Below are positions 18,816-28,554 of a stretch of DNA of 64,000 nt, piece after piece. Made by a program: the position numbers and the translations under genes. The DNA is from an uncultured Gammaproteobacteria bacterium (GTDB lineage Bacteria > Pseudomonadota > Gammaproteobacteria > Steroidobacterales > UBA11654), in contig CACDKD010000005.1 of assembly GCA_902553145.1 (NCBI GenBank), positions 1-64,000 of the forward strand, read 5' to 3'. Numbering within the stretch: position 1 is the stretch's first letter; the number at the start of each line of letters is the position of its first letter. The notes beneath the pieces are model-generated. The model was not told the DNA's origin. It saw only the letters and a program-made list of their open reading frames with translations, and made no database searches.

Positions 18816-20078
18816 ATGACACCGAAAAATGCTTTTTATGCCCAATCAGGAGGGGTAACTTCAGTCATCAATGCAAGCGCTGCTGGCGTGATTGAAACAG
18901 CAAGAAAATATCCCAAAAAAATAGGTAAAGTCTTTGCTGGAAAAAATGGAATCCTAGGAGCTCTTGAAGAAAATTTATTTGATACAAGCTATGAATCAGC
19001 TAAACAGATTGATCTTCTGAAATACACTCCTGGCGGAGCATTCGGCTCTGCTAGATATAAGCTTAAAGGCATAAAAGAAAACAGAAGAGAGTATGAGCGG
19101 TTGATTGAGGTCTTTAAGGCACATAATATTGGTTATTTTTTCTACAATGGCGGTGGAGACTCAATGGATACTGCTCACAAAGTATCGCAGATTGGAACAA
19201 AGATGAATTTCCCTATTACATCAATAGGTATCCCAAAAACTGTAGATAACGACCTGCCCATTACTGATACATGTCCTGGTTTTGGCTCAGTTGCCAAGTA
19301 CATTGCAGTCTCAACAAATGAGGCTAGTTTAGATGTCCTATCAATGGCTGAAACATCAACGAAAGTTTTTATATTAGAAGTTATGGGAAGACACGCTGGA
19401 TGGATAGCAGCAGCATCCGGGCTGATTTCTAAAAAAAGAAATGATCCGCCTCATATAATTCTTTTTCCAGAAGTTCCGTTTAATAAGAAAGACTTTCTTA
19501 AAAATGTCGATAAATCAGTAAAACAAAATGGCTATTGCGTGATTGTTGCAAGCGAGGGAACGAGATACAAAAATAGTAAATTTCTTGCCGATACTGGAAG
19601 CAAAGATTCTTTTGGTCACAAACAGCTTGGTGGAGTGGCTCCTGTTCTTGCAGAGATGATCAAAAGCTCACTTGGGTATAAATATCATTATGCGATTGCA
19701 GATTATCTCCAAAGATCAGCAAGGCATTTAGCTTCTGAAGTTGACCTCAAACAGTCTTATGCGGTTGGTCAAGCCGCCGTTAAATCAGCAATAAATGGTG
19801 AAAAATCAAAAATGATGACAATTGTCAGGAAATCAAATAAGCCCTATAAGTGGTCGATTCAGTCTACCGATTTATCGAATGTTGCGAATAACGAAAAAAT
19901 GATGCCTAGGAAATTTATTACCCCAAATGGTTATGGAATTACAAAAGCATGCAAGGAATACATGGGTCCATTAATCAAAGGAGAGGCTTATCCGCCATAC
20001 AAGGAAGGCTTACCAGTATTTTGTGAACTTAAAAATAAACTTGTTCCAAAGAGGCTAAAATCAAAATTTATGGTATGA
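18816..20078 (+). CDS. pfp: Pyrophosphate-dependent 6-phosphofructokinase
   Basis: About 420 residues. The phosphofructokinase core shows AQSGGVTSVINASAAGVIE at the N-terminus, YNGGGDSMDTAHKVSQI near 105, and GIPKTVDNDLPITDTCPGFG near 135. Asp in place of Gly after the GG pair and Lys in PKTVDND are the known markers of the PPi-using subgroup; ATP enzymes have GGDGS and PGTIDND. The track start (TTG 18804) falls inside the Shine-Dalgarno GGAAGGG; the ATG at 18816 is right. It lies 52 nt before the proton pyrophosphatase gene on the same strand, which supports shared use of PPi. Confidence 0.93.
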   Translation: MTPKNAFYAQSGGVTSVINASAAGVIETARKYPKKIGKVFAGKNGILGALEENLFDTSYESAKQIDLLKYTPGGAFGSARYKLKGIKENRREYERLIEVFKAHNIGYFFYNGGGDSMDTAHKVSQIGTKMNFPITSIGIPKTVDNDLPITDTCPGFGSVAKYIAVSTNEASLDVLSMAETSTKVFILEVMGRHAGWIAAASGLISKKRNDPPHIILFPEVPFNKKDFLKNVDKSVKQNGYCVIVASEGTRYKNSKFLADTGSKDSFGHKQLGGVAPVLAEMIKSSLGYKYHYAIADYLQRSARHLASEVDLKQSYAVGQAAVKSAINGEKSKMMTIVRKSNKPYKWSIQSTDLSNVANNEKMMPRKFITPNGYGITKACKEYMGPLIKGEAYPPYKEGLPVFCELKNKLVPKRLKSKFMV

Positions 20079-20130
20079 TCCAGAAAATTTTTAACAAACT
20101 TCTAAAAAACACATAAATGAGGAGTACACG

Positions 20131-22164
20131 ATGAATGAAGGTCAAGCTTTATGGATTGCTTTAACTGCATCAGTGGTAGCAATTATTTGCGGAGTTGTTT
20201 TTTCACTCCAAATCATTAAAGAATCAGACGGTAATGACCGGATGAGAGAAATTTCAGGAGCAATTCAAGAAGGAGCTCAAGCTTATCTGACTAGACAATA
20301 TTCAACAATTGCAATCGTAGGAGTTGTCATATTTATATTAATGGGTGTCAGCGGAATTGGTTGGGCTAGTGCAATTGGTTTTGCAATCGGTGCCATCTTT
20401 TCTGGTCTAGCAGGATACATTGGCATGAGTATATCAGTCAGAGCCAATGTCAGAACTGCTCAAGCAGCTCACCAAGGAATGAATGCTGCTCTATCCATGG
20501 CATTTAGAGGCGGTGCTGTTACTGGACTGCTCGTTGTTGGTCTCGGTTTATTAAGCATTGCTGGATACTACCTCATTTTGACATCTTCAGGCATTTCTGT
20601 TGATGACAGTCTGCATGCATTAATAGGATTGGCATTCGGTGGTTCACTGATATCTATATTTGCAAGACTTGGTGGTGGAATATTTACAAAAGGTGCCGAT
20701 GTTGGCGCTGACCTTGTTGGAAAAATTAATGCTGGGATACCAGAGGATGACCCAAGAAACGCAGCAGTGATTGCAGATAATGTTGGAGACAATGTAGGAG
20801 ACTGTGCAGGTATGGCAGCAGACCTTTTTGAGACATATGCAGTCACAATCATCGCAACCATGCTGTTGGGTGGTTTATTGTTCAGCGGAGTAGAAGCGAC
20901 TAATGCAATAATGTACCCACTTGTATTGGGTGCTGTCTCTATAGTCGCATCGGTTGTAGGAGCACTATTTGTTAAGGCCAAAGAAGGCGGAAGCGTAATG
21001 GGGGCCCTTTACAAAGGTGTCATTATCTCTGGACTGCTTGCTGCCATCGCTTTCTATCCAATAACTGGGATGATGGGAATGAGTATGGGTCTTTTCTGGT
21101 CGGCAATCATTGGGCTTGCATTAACTGCTTTTATGGTGATAGTAACAGAATATTATACGAGCACAGAATATAACCCTGTAAAGAAAATAGCAGAAGCATC
21201 AGAGACTGGTCATGCAACGAATATCATAGCGGGATTGGGTGTTTCAATGAAAGCCACTGCACTTCCTGTACTGGCTGTTTGCTTGAGTATTTGGGGCGCT
21301 TATATGCTTGGTGGTCTCTATGGAATAGCGATTGCTGCGACATCAATGCTCTCTCTAACAGGAATGATTGTTGCATTGGATGCATTTGGTCCTATTACAG
21401 ATAATGCTGGGGGGATTGCTGAGATGGCAGAACTTCCACCTGAAATCAGAGGGATTACTGATCCTTTGGATGCTGTAGGTAATACAACAAAAGCTGTCAC
21501 AAAAGGTTATGCAATTGGATCAGCGGGGCTAGCTGCATTGGTCTTATTTGCAGATTTCACAGCAAATCTAGAGGCTGAAGGAAAAATGGTTCAGTTCATG
21601 CTGAATGACCCTGCGGTAATCATCGGATTATTCATAGGTGGAATGGTTCCATATCTTTTCGCTGCCCTTGCAATGGAAGCCGTCGAACGAGCTGCAACCT
21701 CAGTAGTAGAAGAAGTTGAAAGACAATTTGAGGAACCTGGAATCATGGAAGGAACAGTAAAGCCAGATTATTCAAAAGCTGTCGATTTGCTTACCAAGTC
21801 CGCGATTAAGGAAATGATAGTTCCTTCCTTGCTTCCAGTACTTGTACCAGTCGTCTTGGCAGTTCTTATGAATATCATGATGCCAGAAGATGGAGGCATT
21901 AAAGCACTTGGTGGACTATTAATTGGAACAATTGTTACAGGAATATTTGTTGCAATCTCAATGACCACCGGAGGTGGAGCTTGGGATAATGCAAAGAAAT
22001 ACGTGGAAGATGGTCATTGTGGCGGCAAGGGATCTGAGGCACATAATGCTTCAATCACTGGTGATACAGTAGGAGACCCTTATAAAGATACTGCCGGCCC
22101 AGCAATCAATCCTTTGATTAAGATCATTAATATCGTTGCATTATTGTTAATCCCATTGCTCTAA
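20131..22164 (+). CDS. hppA: K+-independent proton-pumping membrane pyrophosphatase
   Basis: A 677-residue integral membrane protein with about 15-16 hydrophobic segments. It couples PPi hydrolysis to H+ export. Catalytic motifs are [20 protein letters not shown] near residue 187, [20 protein letters not shown] near 215, and [20 protein letters not shown] near the C-terminus. The sequence [15 protein letters not shown] has Lys where K+-dependent enzymes have Ala, the accepted marker of K+-independence. GAGGAG precedes the ATG. With pfp upstream it forms a PPi-energy module. Confidence 0.97.
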   Translation: MNEGQALWIALTASVVAIICGVVFSLQIIKESDGNDRMREISGAIQEGAQAYLTRQYSTIAIVGVVIFILMGVSGIGWASAIGFAIGAIFSGLAGYIGMSISVRANVRTAQAAHQGMNAALSMAFRGGAVTGLLVVGLGLLSIAGYYLILTSSGISVDDSLHALIGLAFGGSLISIFARLGGGIFTKGADVGADLVGKINAGIPEDDPRNAAVIADNVGDNVGDCAGMAADLFETYAVTIIATMLLGGLLFSGVEATNAIMYPLVLGAVSIVASVVGALFVKAKEGGSVMGALYKGVIISGLLAAIAFYPITGMMGMSMGLFWSAIIGLALTAFMVIVTEYYTSTEYNPVKKIAEASETGHATNIIAGLGVSMKATALPVLAVCLSIWGAYMLGGLYGIAIAATSMLSLTGMIVALDAFGPITDNAGGIAEMAELPPEIRGITDPLDAVGNTTKAVTKGYAIGSAGLAALVLFADFTANLEAEGKMVQFMLNDPAVIIGLFIGGMVPYLFAALAMEAVERAATSVVEEVERQFEEPGIMEGTVKPDYSKAVDLLTKSAIKEMIVPSLLPVLVPVVLAVLMNIMMPEDGGIKALGGLLIGTIVTGIFVAISMTTGGGAWDNAKKYVEDGHCGGKGSEAHNASITGDTVGDPYKDTAGPAINPLIKIINIVALLLIPLL

Positions 22165-22200
22165 TTCATTATTGATTCATATTTGAATCTGTACAGAAGG

Positions 22201-22254
22201 GTTACAATTCGTTACATCATGGGAGAGGATAACATGTTAAAAAACATTCCTCTT
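22201..22254 (+). promoter_or_regulatory. Leader of the tolC-like gene: direct repeat and hairpin
   Basis: GTTACA occurs twice at a 10-bp period (22201-22206 and 22211-22216), the layout expected of an OmpR/PhoB-family regulator site. A hairpin follows at 22223-22254: GAGAGGA pairs with TCCTCTT (one G-U), and inside it ATGTT pairs with AACAT. There is no following T-run, so it does not look like a terminator. Function is inferred only. Confidence 0.3.
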
Positions 22255-22306
22255 CCGAGATGTTAGCGAAAAAATCTAAATGAAAGAAAAGAACGAAACT
22301 AGTCGC

Positions 22307-23692
22307 ATGAAAAAAATAAGCATCATATCTTTCTTTTTAGTATTCATATGTCAAGGGTCACATGCGGCTTCATTAATGGAAGTCTTTGAATTGGCAACAA
22401 TTAATGATCCATTTATCAAAGAAGCATTGGCAAACAAAGAAGCGATTATTGAAAGTAAACCACAAGCAAGAAGCTTGATTCTGCCTCAGTTGAGTAGTTC
22501 GGCGATATTTTCTGATAGCGATGTAAATGGGCAAAGCACATTTCAGCAAAAGTTTGTTAATCCTATAACAGGCGATGAAACCGTACTGACCAGCAATACT
22601 GATTTTATTCAAGAGTCTGAAACATTGCAGTGGGATGTCACTCTGAGACAAACTATTTTTGATTATGGGCTTTGGATGAATCTTAGAAAAGCAAATAAGA
22701 CAGTTGCTCAAGCTGAAGTGGATTATCTTTCAGCAGAACAAGACCTAATCATACGAGTAGCATCTTCTTATTTTAATATTCTAGCTGCAGAAGATACGCT
22801 CGAAGCAGAACAAGCTGCAAGACAATCGATAGAAAAGCAATTGGATCAGGCTCAAAAAAGATTTGAAGTAGGATTGATTGCCATTACTGATGTTCAAGAA
22901 GCTCAAGCAGCTTATGATCAATCTATCGCCAATGAAATCATTGCAAAAAGAAGCCTAGCTACGGCTAAAGAGTCACTTAGATCAATTACCAACAGTTACC
23001 CTGGTAAACTTAAAAAACCAGGCAATGATCTTCCATTAATTATGCCTAATCCTCAGAGTGAGAATGATTGGGTTGATACATCGTTAGAGCAAAACCTAAG
23101 CCTTATGTCAGCAGAAGTTGGTGTAGAAATAGCCAAGAGCGAAATTAAAATTCAAAGAAGCGGACATCTTCCAACGATTGGTGTTCAAGCAGCTAGGAGA
23201 GATACAGATACTGATAGCTTTAGAGCTGACAGTGGCGGATCACTAAGTCCTGCTGACTCGGAAAACATTAACGATGGTATTGGCATACAAATGACTCTTC
23301 CGCTCTACAGTGGAGGTCAAGTTAGATCAAGGGTTAAACAAGCTGTTGCCAGACATAGAGCATCAAAAGAAAAATTAGAGAGAGTGGCAAGAGAAACCAC
23401 AAAGATTGCGAGAGACTCTTACTTAGGTGTGATCTCTGGGATTGCTACTGTAAAAGCACTGCAGCAATCGGTCATGTCATCTGCAACAGCATTACAGGCT
23501 ACTGAAGCTGGATATGAAGTGGGAACAAGAACAACTGTTGATGTTTTGGATGCCAGAAGAAGACTTTTCTCAGCTCAGAAGAATTTAGCTATAAGTAAGT
23601 ATGATTACATCTTAAATATCTTGAAACTTAAACAAGCCGCAGGAACCTTAACCGTTGATGATCTAGAGCAAATTAACAGCTGGCTAATGTAA
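22307..23692 (+). CDS. tolC: TolC-family outer-membrane efflux channel
   Basis: About 461 residues. The signal peptide MKKISIISFFLVFICQGSHA is followed by the mature start ASLMEVFELATINDP. Two OEP repeats with long alpha-helical coiled-coil segments follow (QARSLILPQLSSSAIFSD; QLDQAQKRFEVGLIAITDVQ; then VKALQQSVMSSATALQATEA with GYEVGTRTTVDVLDARRRLF). The duplicated 'FEVG...TDVQEAQA' and 'YEVGTRTTVDVLDA' are classic TolC signatures. The track starts at 22280, but the ATG at 22307 gives a proper signal peptide. It is the exit duct for type I secretion and RND pumps; no partner pump is in the window. Confidence 0.92.
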   Translation: MKKISIISFFLVFICQGSHAASLMEVFELATINDPFIKEALANKEAIIESKPQARSLILPQLSSSAIFSDSDVNGQSTFQQKFVNPITGDETVLTSNTDFIQESETLQWDVTLRQTIFDYGLWMNLRKANKTVAQAEVDYLSAEQDLIIRVASSYFNILAAEDTLEAEQAARQSIEKQLDQAQKRFEVGLIAITDVQEAQAAYDQSIANEIIAKRSLATAKESLRSITNSYPGKLKKPGNDLPLIMPNPQSENDWVDTSLEQNLSLMSAEVGVEIAKSEIKIQRSGHLPTIGVQAARRDTDTDSFRADSGGSLSPADSENINDGIGIQMTLPLYSGGQVRSRVKQAVARHRASKEKLERVARETTKIARDSYLGVISGIATVKALQQSVMSSATALQATEAGYEVGTRTTVDVLDARRRLFSAQKNLAISKYDYILNILKLKQAAGTLTVDDLEQINSWLM

Positions 23693-24973
23693 ATTTATCA
23701 AAGGTCTTATTAACTGCAAGATCTTATCTTTTGATCCCTTATTATTTTCAATAACCTGCATGGCATTATTTGTCATTTGATTACATCGTTCTTGATCATC
23801 TGATAATTCTAAGACAGAACTAGACAGATCCTTATAGTCACTTACGATAATGATTGCTTGATTCAATCGGAACTGATCAGCAATCTCATGAACATTGTCA
23901 AGCTTGGGTCCTGTTAAGATTGGTTTCATCATTACAGCAGGCTCAATTAAATTATGGCCTCCAATATCAAATAAACTTCCTCCAACAAATGAAATATCTC
24001 CTACAGAATAGAAAAAGAGTAGATCTCCAAGAGTATCTACGAGTAATACATCTGTATCTATCTTTTCACCGTTGCTTTCTGACCATTTACAGTAGCTCAG
24101 TACGCTCTGATCAAGAATTTTAGAAACAGCCTGAAACCTTTCCGGTTTCCTAGGGGCAAGTATTAAAAGAGCATCGGGTATCTTTTCTTTGATCAATGCA
24201 TGAGCCCTAATCGCTTCTTTTTCTTCACGCTCATGAGTGCTTCCTGCTGTCCATGAGAACCTTTTATTTATAATTTCAGATTTGAAAGTATTTTTGTCCA
24301 TTGATGAGCTGAGATTAACTTCAATGTCAAATTTCAAATTTCCTGTGACAAATGTTCTCTCTTCTTTAGCTCCCAGTGAAATAAATTTTTGAGCATCCTC
24401 CTCAGACTGTGATGCAACAACAATGCCCTGTGAAACACTGTCTTTAAATAATCCAAACAAAATCGAGTACTTCTTCATTGAATCATCTGATATACATGCA
24501 CTTGCTAGAATCAATGGAATCTCTTTGCTTCCACAGTAATGATATATATTGGGCCAGATTTCTGTCTCAATGATGATTGCCATTTTAGGTTTTGCCCATT
24601 GAAAAAATCTCTTTACAGGGCCTTTTAAATCATAGGGCATGTAAACACTGATTACCTTATCCTGAAATAAATCCTCAATTAGAGCAGACGCAGTTGGTGT
24701 CGTACACGTAAAGATTAATTTAGACTCCGGATATTCTTCTAATAATGATCTTACCAATGATTGAGCTGCATTCACCTCTCCATAGGAAACAGCATGCACC
24801 CATATCGTCTCATTATTGTTACATCTTTCATAAAACCCGAATCTTTCTGCAATTCTATTAATATACCTTCGGTCAGATATTGAACGAAAAACCAAATGTA
24901 TAATTAAGAGGGGCGATACTAGATATGTAAATATATTGTAAAGAAAACGCGATATTTTGGTTCTGAGCATCAT
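23684..24973 (-). CDS. waaA: 3-deoxy-D-manno-octulosonic acid (Kdo) transferase
   Basis: A 429-residue GT30 glycosyltransferase anchored by one N-terminal hydrophobic segment (IFTYLVSPLLIIHLVF). It adds Kdo to lipid A precursors at the inner membrane. Evidence is NNETIWVHAVSYGEVNAAQS near residue 55, FTCTTPTASALIEDLF, IIETEIWPNIYHYC with the expected Glu near 137, AGSTHEREEKEAIRAH near 240, and SFVGGSLFDIGGHNLIEPAV near 330. The 3' end overlaps the convergent tolC by 9 nt. Confidence 0.96.
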   Translation of the reverse strand: MMLRTKISRFLYNIFTYLVSPLLIIHLVFRSISDRRYINRIAERFGFYERCNNNETIWVHAVSYGEVNAAQSLVRSLLEEYPESKLIFTCTTPTASALIEDLFQDKVISVYMPYDLKGPVKRFFQWAKPKMAIIIETEIWPNIYHYCGSKEIPLILASACISDDSMKKYSILFGLFKDSVSQGIVVASQSEEDAQKFISLGAKEERTFVTGNLKFDIEVNLSSSMDKNTFKSEIINKRFSWTAGSTHEREEKEAIRAHALIKEKIPDALLILAPRKPERFQAVSKILDQSVLSYCKWSESNGEKIDTDVLLVDTLGDLLFFYSVGDISFVGGSLFDIGGHNLIEPAVMMKPILTGPKLDNVHEIADQFRLNQAIIIVSDYKDLSSSVLELSDDQERCNQMTNNAMQVIENNKGSKDKILQLIRPLINLH

Positions 24974-25042
24974 GTCATGATAATCCTTGAGTGATTACCA
25001 AACTAGTTTTTTATTTATGAGTCAGCAGACCTTGATTTTTTA

Positions 25043-25405
25043 TTATTCAGATCTTCCGTAATCTACTTTTCTATAATTGACTTTAATTTCTTTAAAACCT
25101 TCAGCAAACTCATCAACAATCTCGCCCTTTATACCATTTCTGATCTGATTTAGATCCCTCACAATCAAGGCGAGTCTTCCAACTTCTTCAAGTGGCATAT
25201 CTACACCTCTCCGAATATCGCCCTCTGTGTCCCATATTTTTCCATTGATTTCATACATTCTATCTATGAATACATCAATAGACTTGCCGTTTGGAATTTC
25301 TTTTTTATATGCATTCAGCTCTTCTGAAACGTCTTCATCAGTTCTTTGAGACTTGAGCAATGTAATGGTATATCGATCAATAATTTCTGAAAGAGGCATT
25401 TTCAT
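25043..25405 (-). CDS. Conserved-looking small protein of unknown function next to nrdJ
   Basis: A 120-residue, charged, mostly helical protein (SEIIDRYTITLLKSQRTDED, VSEELNAYKKEI, VDMPLEEVGRLALIVRDLNQ, IRNGIKGEIVDEF). No signal peptide or membrane segment. I do not recognise a named family, though the opening resembles short DUF proteins of about 120 residues. It starts 18 nt after nrdJb on the same strand and is likely the last gene of the nrdJa-nrdJb operon. A link to nucleotide reduction is contextual only. Confidence 0.75.
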   Translation of the reverse strand: MKMPLSEIIDRYTITLLKSQRTDEDVSEELNAYKKEIPNGKSIDVFIDRMYEINGKIWDTEGDIRRGVDMPLEEVGRLALIVRDLNQIRNGIKGEIVDEFAEGFKEIKVNYRKVDYGRSE

Positions 25406-25423
25406 TTTTTTATATACCTTTTA

Positions 25424-26125
25424 TTAGCCACATTTCGAGTAACCACAGTTTAAACAAGTTTCGCAGCCATCCATTAGTACCACTGCGACTGTATTGCATT
25501 GCCCACATAATTTTGAACCTTCAGGAAATTCTGTATTTACAAATGCATCTTGTTGTTTACTTTGATTCTCAAATTCTTGCCTCTTCTCTTCGATCAGTTT
25601 TTGCTGATGCTCATCAAGGATTGGCTCACCAATGATTCCAATGTATTTGAAGTGTCTTTCAATCACGTATCCTAGTTCTGCAATAATTGAAGGCATGAAC
25701 TTCCCTTCACCAGCGAAATAACCTCCTTTAGGATCAAAAACTGCTTTTAACTCTTCTACCAGGAATGCTACGTCCCCTCCTTTTCTAAATACAGCAGACA
25801 AGACTCTGGTTAAAGCAACAATCCATTGATAATGATCAAGGTTTTTTGAATTTATAAAGATCTCGTATGGTCTGAATTTCTCATGCTCTGTATCCTGATT
25901 AAGAACAATATCATTGATTGTGATATACATTGCATGATCTGAAACTGGAGGTTTAATTTTATAAGTTGTTCCTCTAAGCATTTCTGGCCTTTCAAGGCGT
26001 TCATGCATCCGAACTACATTAGGTTCCTCTTGTGTTATTTGCTCTAGAGCCTCATTGACTTGAGGTTTTTCCTCGGTACTGACCCTGTAACCAACTATTT
26101 TATTTTCTATTCTTACCTTTGCCAT
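25424..26125 (-). CDS. nrdJb: Ribonucleotide reductase class II, small C-terminal subunit NrdJb
   Basis: A 233-residue protein corresponding to the C-terminal part of adenosylcobalamin-dependent ribonucleotide reductase, encoded separately as in Pseudomonas aeruginosa. The end reads KLCGQCNTVAVVLMDGCETC followed by LNCGYSKCG: the Cys-rich redox/zinc tail that re-reduces the active site. The middle (DHYQWIVALTRVLSAVFRKG, GGYFAGEGKFMPSIIAELG) belongs to the same enzyme family. It begins 2 nt after the nrdJa stop, so translation is coupled. Confidence 0.93.
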   Translation of the reverse strand: MAKVRIENKIVGYRVSTEEKPQVNEALEQITQEEPNVVRMHERLERPEMLRGTTYKIKPPVSDHAMYITINDIVLNQDTEHEKFRPYEIFINSKNLDHYQWIVALTRVLSAVFRKGGDVAFLVEELKAVFDPKGGYFAGEGKFMPSIIAELGYVIERHFKYIGIIGEPILDEHQQKLIEEKRQEFENQSKQQDAFVNTEFPEGSKLCGQCNTVAVVLMDGCETCLNCGYSKCG

Positions 26126-26127
26126 TC

Positions 26128-28278
26128 TTAGAATTTTCCGTAATAACCCTCTTTGAGAGCATCAAACAAATTTGCTGCTGTGTGAGTCTCACCGTCATAT
26201 TCAATTTCCTCATTTCCAGCAACTTCAACTTCTTGTCCATCTTCTAGAACAAATACATATTTTGTTTGTTCTAAATCTTTCTCCTTCACAAGCACGCCTT
26301 GAAAAGCCTCTGGATTAAATCTAAACGTGGTGCAACCCTTTAAATTTCTTTCATGGGCATAGAGATAAATATCTTTAAACTCTTCAAATGGAAAATCAGT
26401 TGGTACATTTGCAGTTTTAGAGATAGATGAATCAACCCATTCCTGTGAAGCACTCTGAACGTCTACATGCTGCTTTGGCGTAATATCATCTGCGGTAATA
26501 AAGTAATCAGGCAATGCATTTTCCGTGCCCTCTTCTGCATTGATATCAGCCTTTGGATTGATTTTGTCTATGTAAGAGAGAAGCTCGAATGAATAAACAT
26601 CTACCTTTTCTTTTGTCTTCTTCTTTTCTCTAATAACATTTCTAAAATAGTGGTGTGCAAAACTAGGCTCAATACCATTGCTGACATTATTCCCAATTGA
26701 AAGAGAAATTGTTCCTGTTGGTGCAATGGATGAATGATGGGTAAATCTAGCACCTTGTTTTGCGAGTTTTTCGATTAATTCAGGATCTTGTTGACCAATT
26801 TTTTGCATATAACGACTATACTTTGCATGCAGGATACTGCCTTTGACCTTATCTCCTACTACGTATCCGTCATCTAGCATTTCAGGACGCTTCCTTAGCA
26901 TCTCGTGTGTTACATCAAAATCTTCTTTTAAAATTGGTGCAGGACCCTTTTCTTTTGATAAATCCAGTGACGCTCTCCAGCCCGTGACTGCTAATTCTCT
27001 GCTAACTTTCTCTGTAAATTCTAGAGATTCATCAGAACCATATTTCATTGTAAGCATTGTCATCGTAGATCCTAGGCCAAGAAATCCCATACCATGCCTT
27101 CGTTTTCTATATATTTCATCTCTTTGTTGATCAATTGGAAGCCCGTTGATTTCAACTACATTGTCCAACATTCGAGTAAATACTTTTACTACTTCTCTGA
27201 ATGTTTCCCAATCAAATTGGGCTTCATCAGAAAAAGGATTTTTTACAAACTTTGTAAGGTTCACAGAACCAAGTAAACAAGAACCATATTCTGGCAATGG
27301 TTGTTCTCCACATGGATTGGTTGCTCTTATATTTTCATCAAACCAGTTGTTATTCATCTCATTAACTTTATCAATCAGAATAAATCCTGGTTCTGCATAG
27401 TCATATGTCGATGCCATTATAAGATCCCAAAGCTTTCTTGCGGGTATTGTCTTATAAACCTTGCAAGCTACTTGACCTTCTTCATTGGTAAGATAACCTT
27501 CTTTCTTAACCCAATCCTTCCAGATAACTTTGTTTGAATCCTCCAAATCAATTTCCTTTGATTCTGGCAAACTTGGATCCAAAGGAAATACAAGTGGCCA
27601 ATCATCATCAGCTTTTACGGCTTCAATAAATTCATCGGTGATCAGTAGTGATAAATTAAACTGACGAAGTCTGCCGTCTTCTCTTTTGACCTTGATGAAG
27701 TCCTCTACATCGGGATGACTAATATCAAAAGTTGCCATTTGAGCTCCCCTTCTTCCGCCTGCAGACGAAACGGTGAAGCATGTTTTATCATAAATATCCA
27801 TAAATGATAAAGGGCCTGATGTAAAAGCGCCGGCTCCAGTGACATAGGCGCCTTTTGGTCGAAGTGTAGAAAATTCATAGCCAATTCCACAACCGGCCTT
27901 TAGTGTTAATCCCGCTTCAGTTACTTTGTCTAAAATACCTGACATTGAATCCTGGATAGAGCCAGAAACTGTACAGTTTATTGTAGATGTTGCTGGCTTG
28001 TATTCCATTGAACCAGCATTAGACATGATTCTTCCTGCAGGTATTGCTCCTGATCTCAAAGCCCATAAAAACTCTTCATAGTGTTGATCTTTCTTATCTT
28101 TTTCTTCAACATCTGAAAGAGCCTTTGCAACACGCTTAAAAGTATCATCAATTGTTACATCGACCGGTTTAGCATCATAATCTTTTAACCGGTATTTTTT
28201 ATCCCATATATCGACAGATGCATCTTGATGATCTATATCAAAAGTTTTAAGGCCATCTGTTTTTTCTGCTGTAGACAT
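26128..28278 (-). CDS. nrdJa: Ribonucleotide reductase class II (B12-dependent), large subunit NrdJa
   Basis: A 716-residue catalytic subunit that reduces ribonucleotides using adenosylcobalamin. Evidence includes AGRIMSNAGSMEYKPATSTI near residue 75, LKAGCGIGYEFSTLRPKGAY near 125, the active-site segment ATNPCGEQPLPEYGSCLLGS near 310 with the radical cysteine and glutamate, RRHGMGFLGLGSTMTML near 390, and SSIAPTGTISLSIGNNVSNG near 520. AGGGA precedes the ATG. Two NrdR-box-like palindromes lie upstream. The organism therefore needs cobalamin for DNA synthesis unless another reductase exists elsewhere. Confidence 0.97.
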   Translation of the reverse strand: MSTAEKTDGLKTFDIDHQDASVDIWDKKYRLKDYDAKPVDVTIDDTFKRVAKALSDVEEKDKKDQHYEEFLWALRSGAIPAGRIMSNAGSMEYKPATSTINCTVSGSIQDSMSGILDKVTEAGLTLKAGCGIGYEFSTLRPKGAYVTGAGAFTSGPLSFMDIYDKTCFTVSSAGGRRGAQMATFDISHPDVEDFIKVKREDGRLRQFNLSLLITDEFIEAVKADDDWPLVFPLDPSLPESKEIDLEDSNKVIWKDWVKKEGYLTNEEGQVACKVYKTIPARKLWDLIMASTYDYAEPGFILIDKVNEMNNNWFDENIRATNPCGEQPLPEYGSCLLGSVNLTKFVKNPFSDEAQFDWETFREVVKVFTRMLDNVVEINGLPIDQQRDEIYRKRRHGMGFLGLGSTMTMLTMKYGSDESLEFTEKVSRELAVTGWRASLDLSKEKGPAPILKEDFDVTHEMLRKRPEMLDDGYVVGDKVKGSILHAKYSRYMQKIGQQDPELIEKLAKQGARFTHHSSIAPTGTISLSIGNNVSNGIEPSFAHHYFRNVIREKKKTKEKVDVYSFELLSYIDKINPKADINAEEGTENALPDYFITADDITPKQHVDVQSASQEWVDSSISKTANVPTDFPFEEFKDIYLYAHERNLKGCTTFRFNPEAFQGVLVKEKDLEQTKYVFVLEDGQEVEVAGNEEIEYDGETHTAANLFDALKEGYYGKF

Positions 28279-28332
28279 TTTTTTCCCTGACTTATTTTTT
28301 GAGTCCTATATGTTTATTTTTATATTCTGAAC

Positions 28333-28348
28333 ACACAATATATTGTGT
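28333..28348 (-). promoter_or_regulatory. NrdR box (proximal)
   Basis: ACACAATATATTGTGT is a perfect 16-bp palindrome matching the NrdR consensus (acaCwAtATaTwGtgt), 55 bp before the nrdJa start. NrdR is the (d)ATP-sensing repressor of ribonucleotide reductase genes. Confidence 0.85.
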
Positions 28349-28514
28349 ATAGACAATATTAGATTATTATCAATTTTTGCTGGTTGTCAAGACATTTTGT
28401 TTTTCTAGTATTTTTGGCTATTTACTATATATTTCATGTACTTATATTGATTTTATAGAAAGTTTACATAGACATTTTTTATCAGTTTTTTCATACAATG
28501 CCATAAAGATAGTG

Positions 28515-28530
28515 ACACAACATGTTGTGT
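28515..28530 (-). promoter_or_regulatory. Second NrdR-box-like palindrome (distal)
   Basis: ACACAACATGTTGTGT is a second perfect 16-bp palindrome, with the same outer ACACAA/TTGTGT half-sites. Its start is 182 bp from that of the proximal box, instead of the usual 31-32 bp pairing. It lies closer to the divergent htrA (170 bp from its ATG) than to nrdJa. Confidence 0.65.
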
Positions 28531-28554
28531 TCATGTTATTCACTTAATATTAAG

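Noticed and set aside
20568-20981. 137-residue minus-strand ORF inside hppA
   Set aside because: A low-complexity shadow of the hydrophobic pyrophosphatase coding sequence.
22174-22189. Terminator after hppA (GATTCA-TATT-TGAATC)
   Set aside because: The stem is short and AT-rich and there is no T-run after it.
26128-28278. Apparent frameshift splitting ribonucleotide reductase into two ORFs
   Set aside because: The NrdJa/NrdJb split is known in Pseudomonas, nrdJb has its own start after 2 nt, and the two proteins together cover the expected length.
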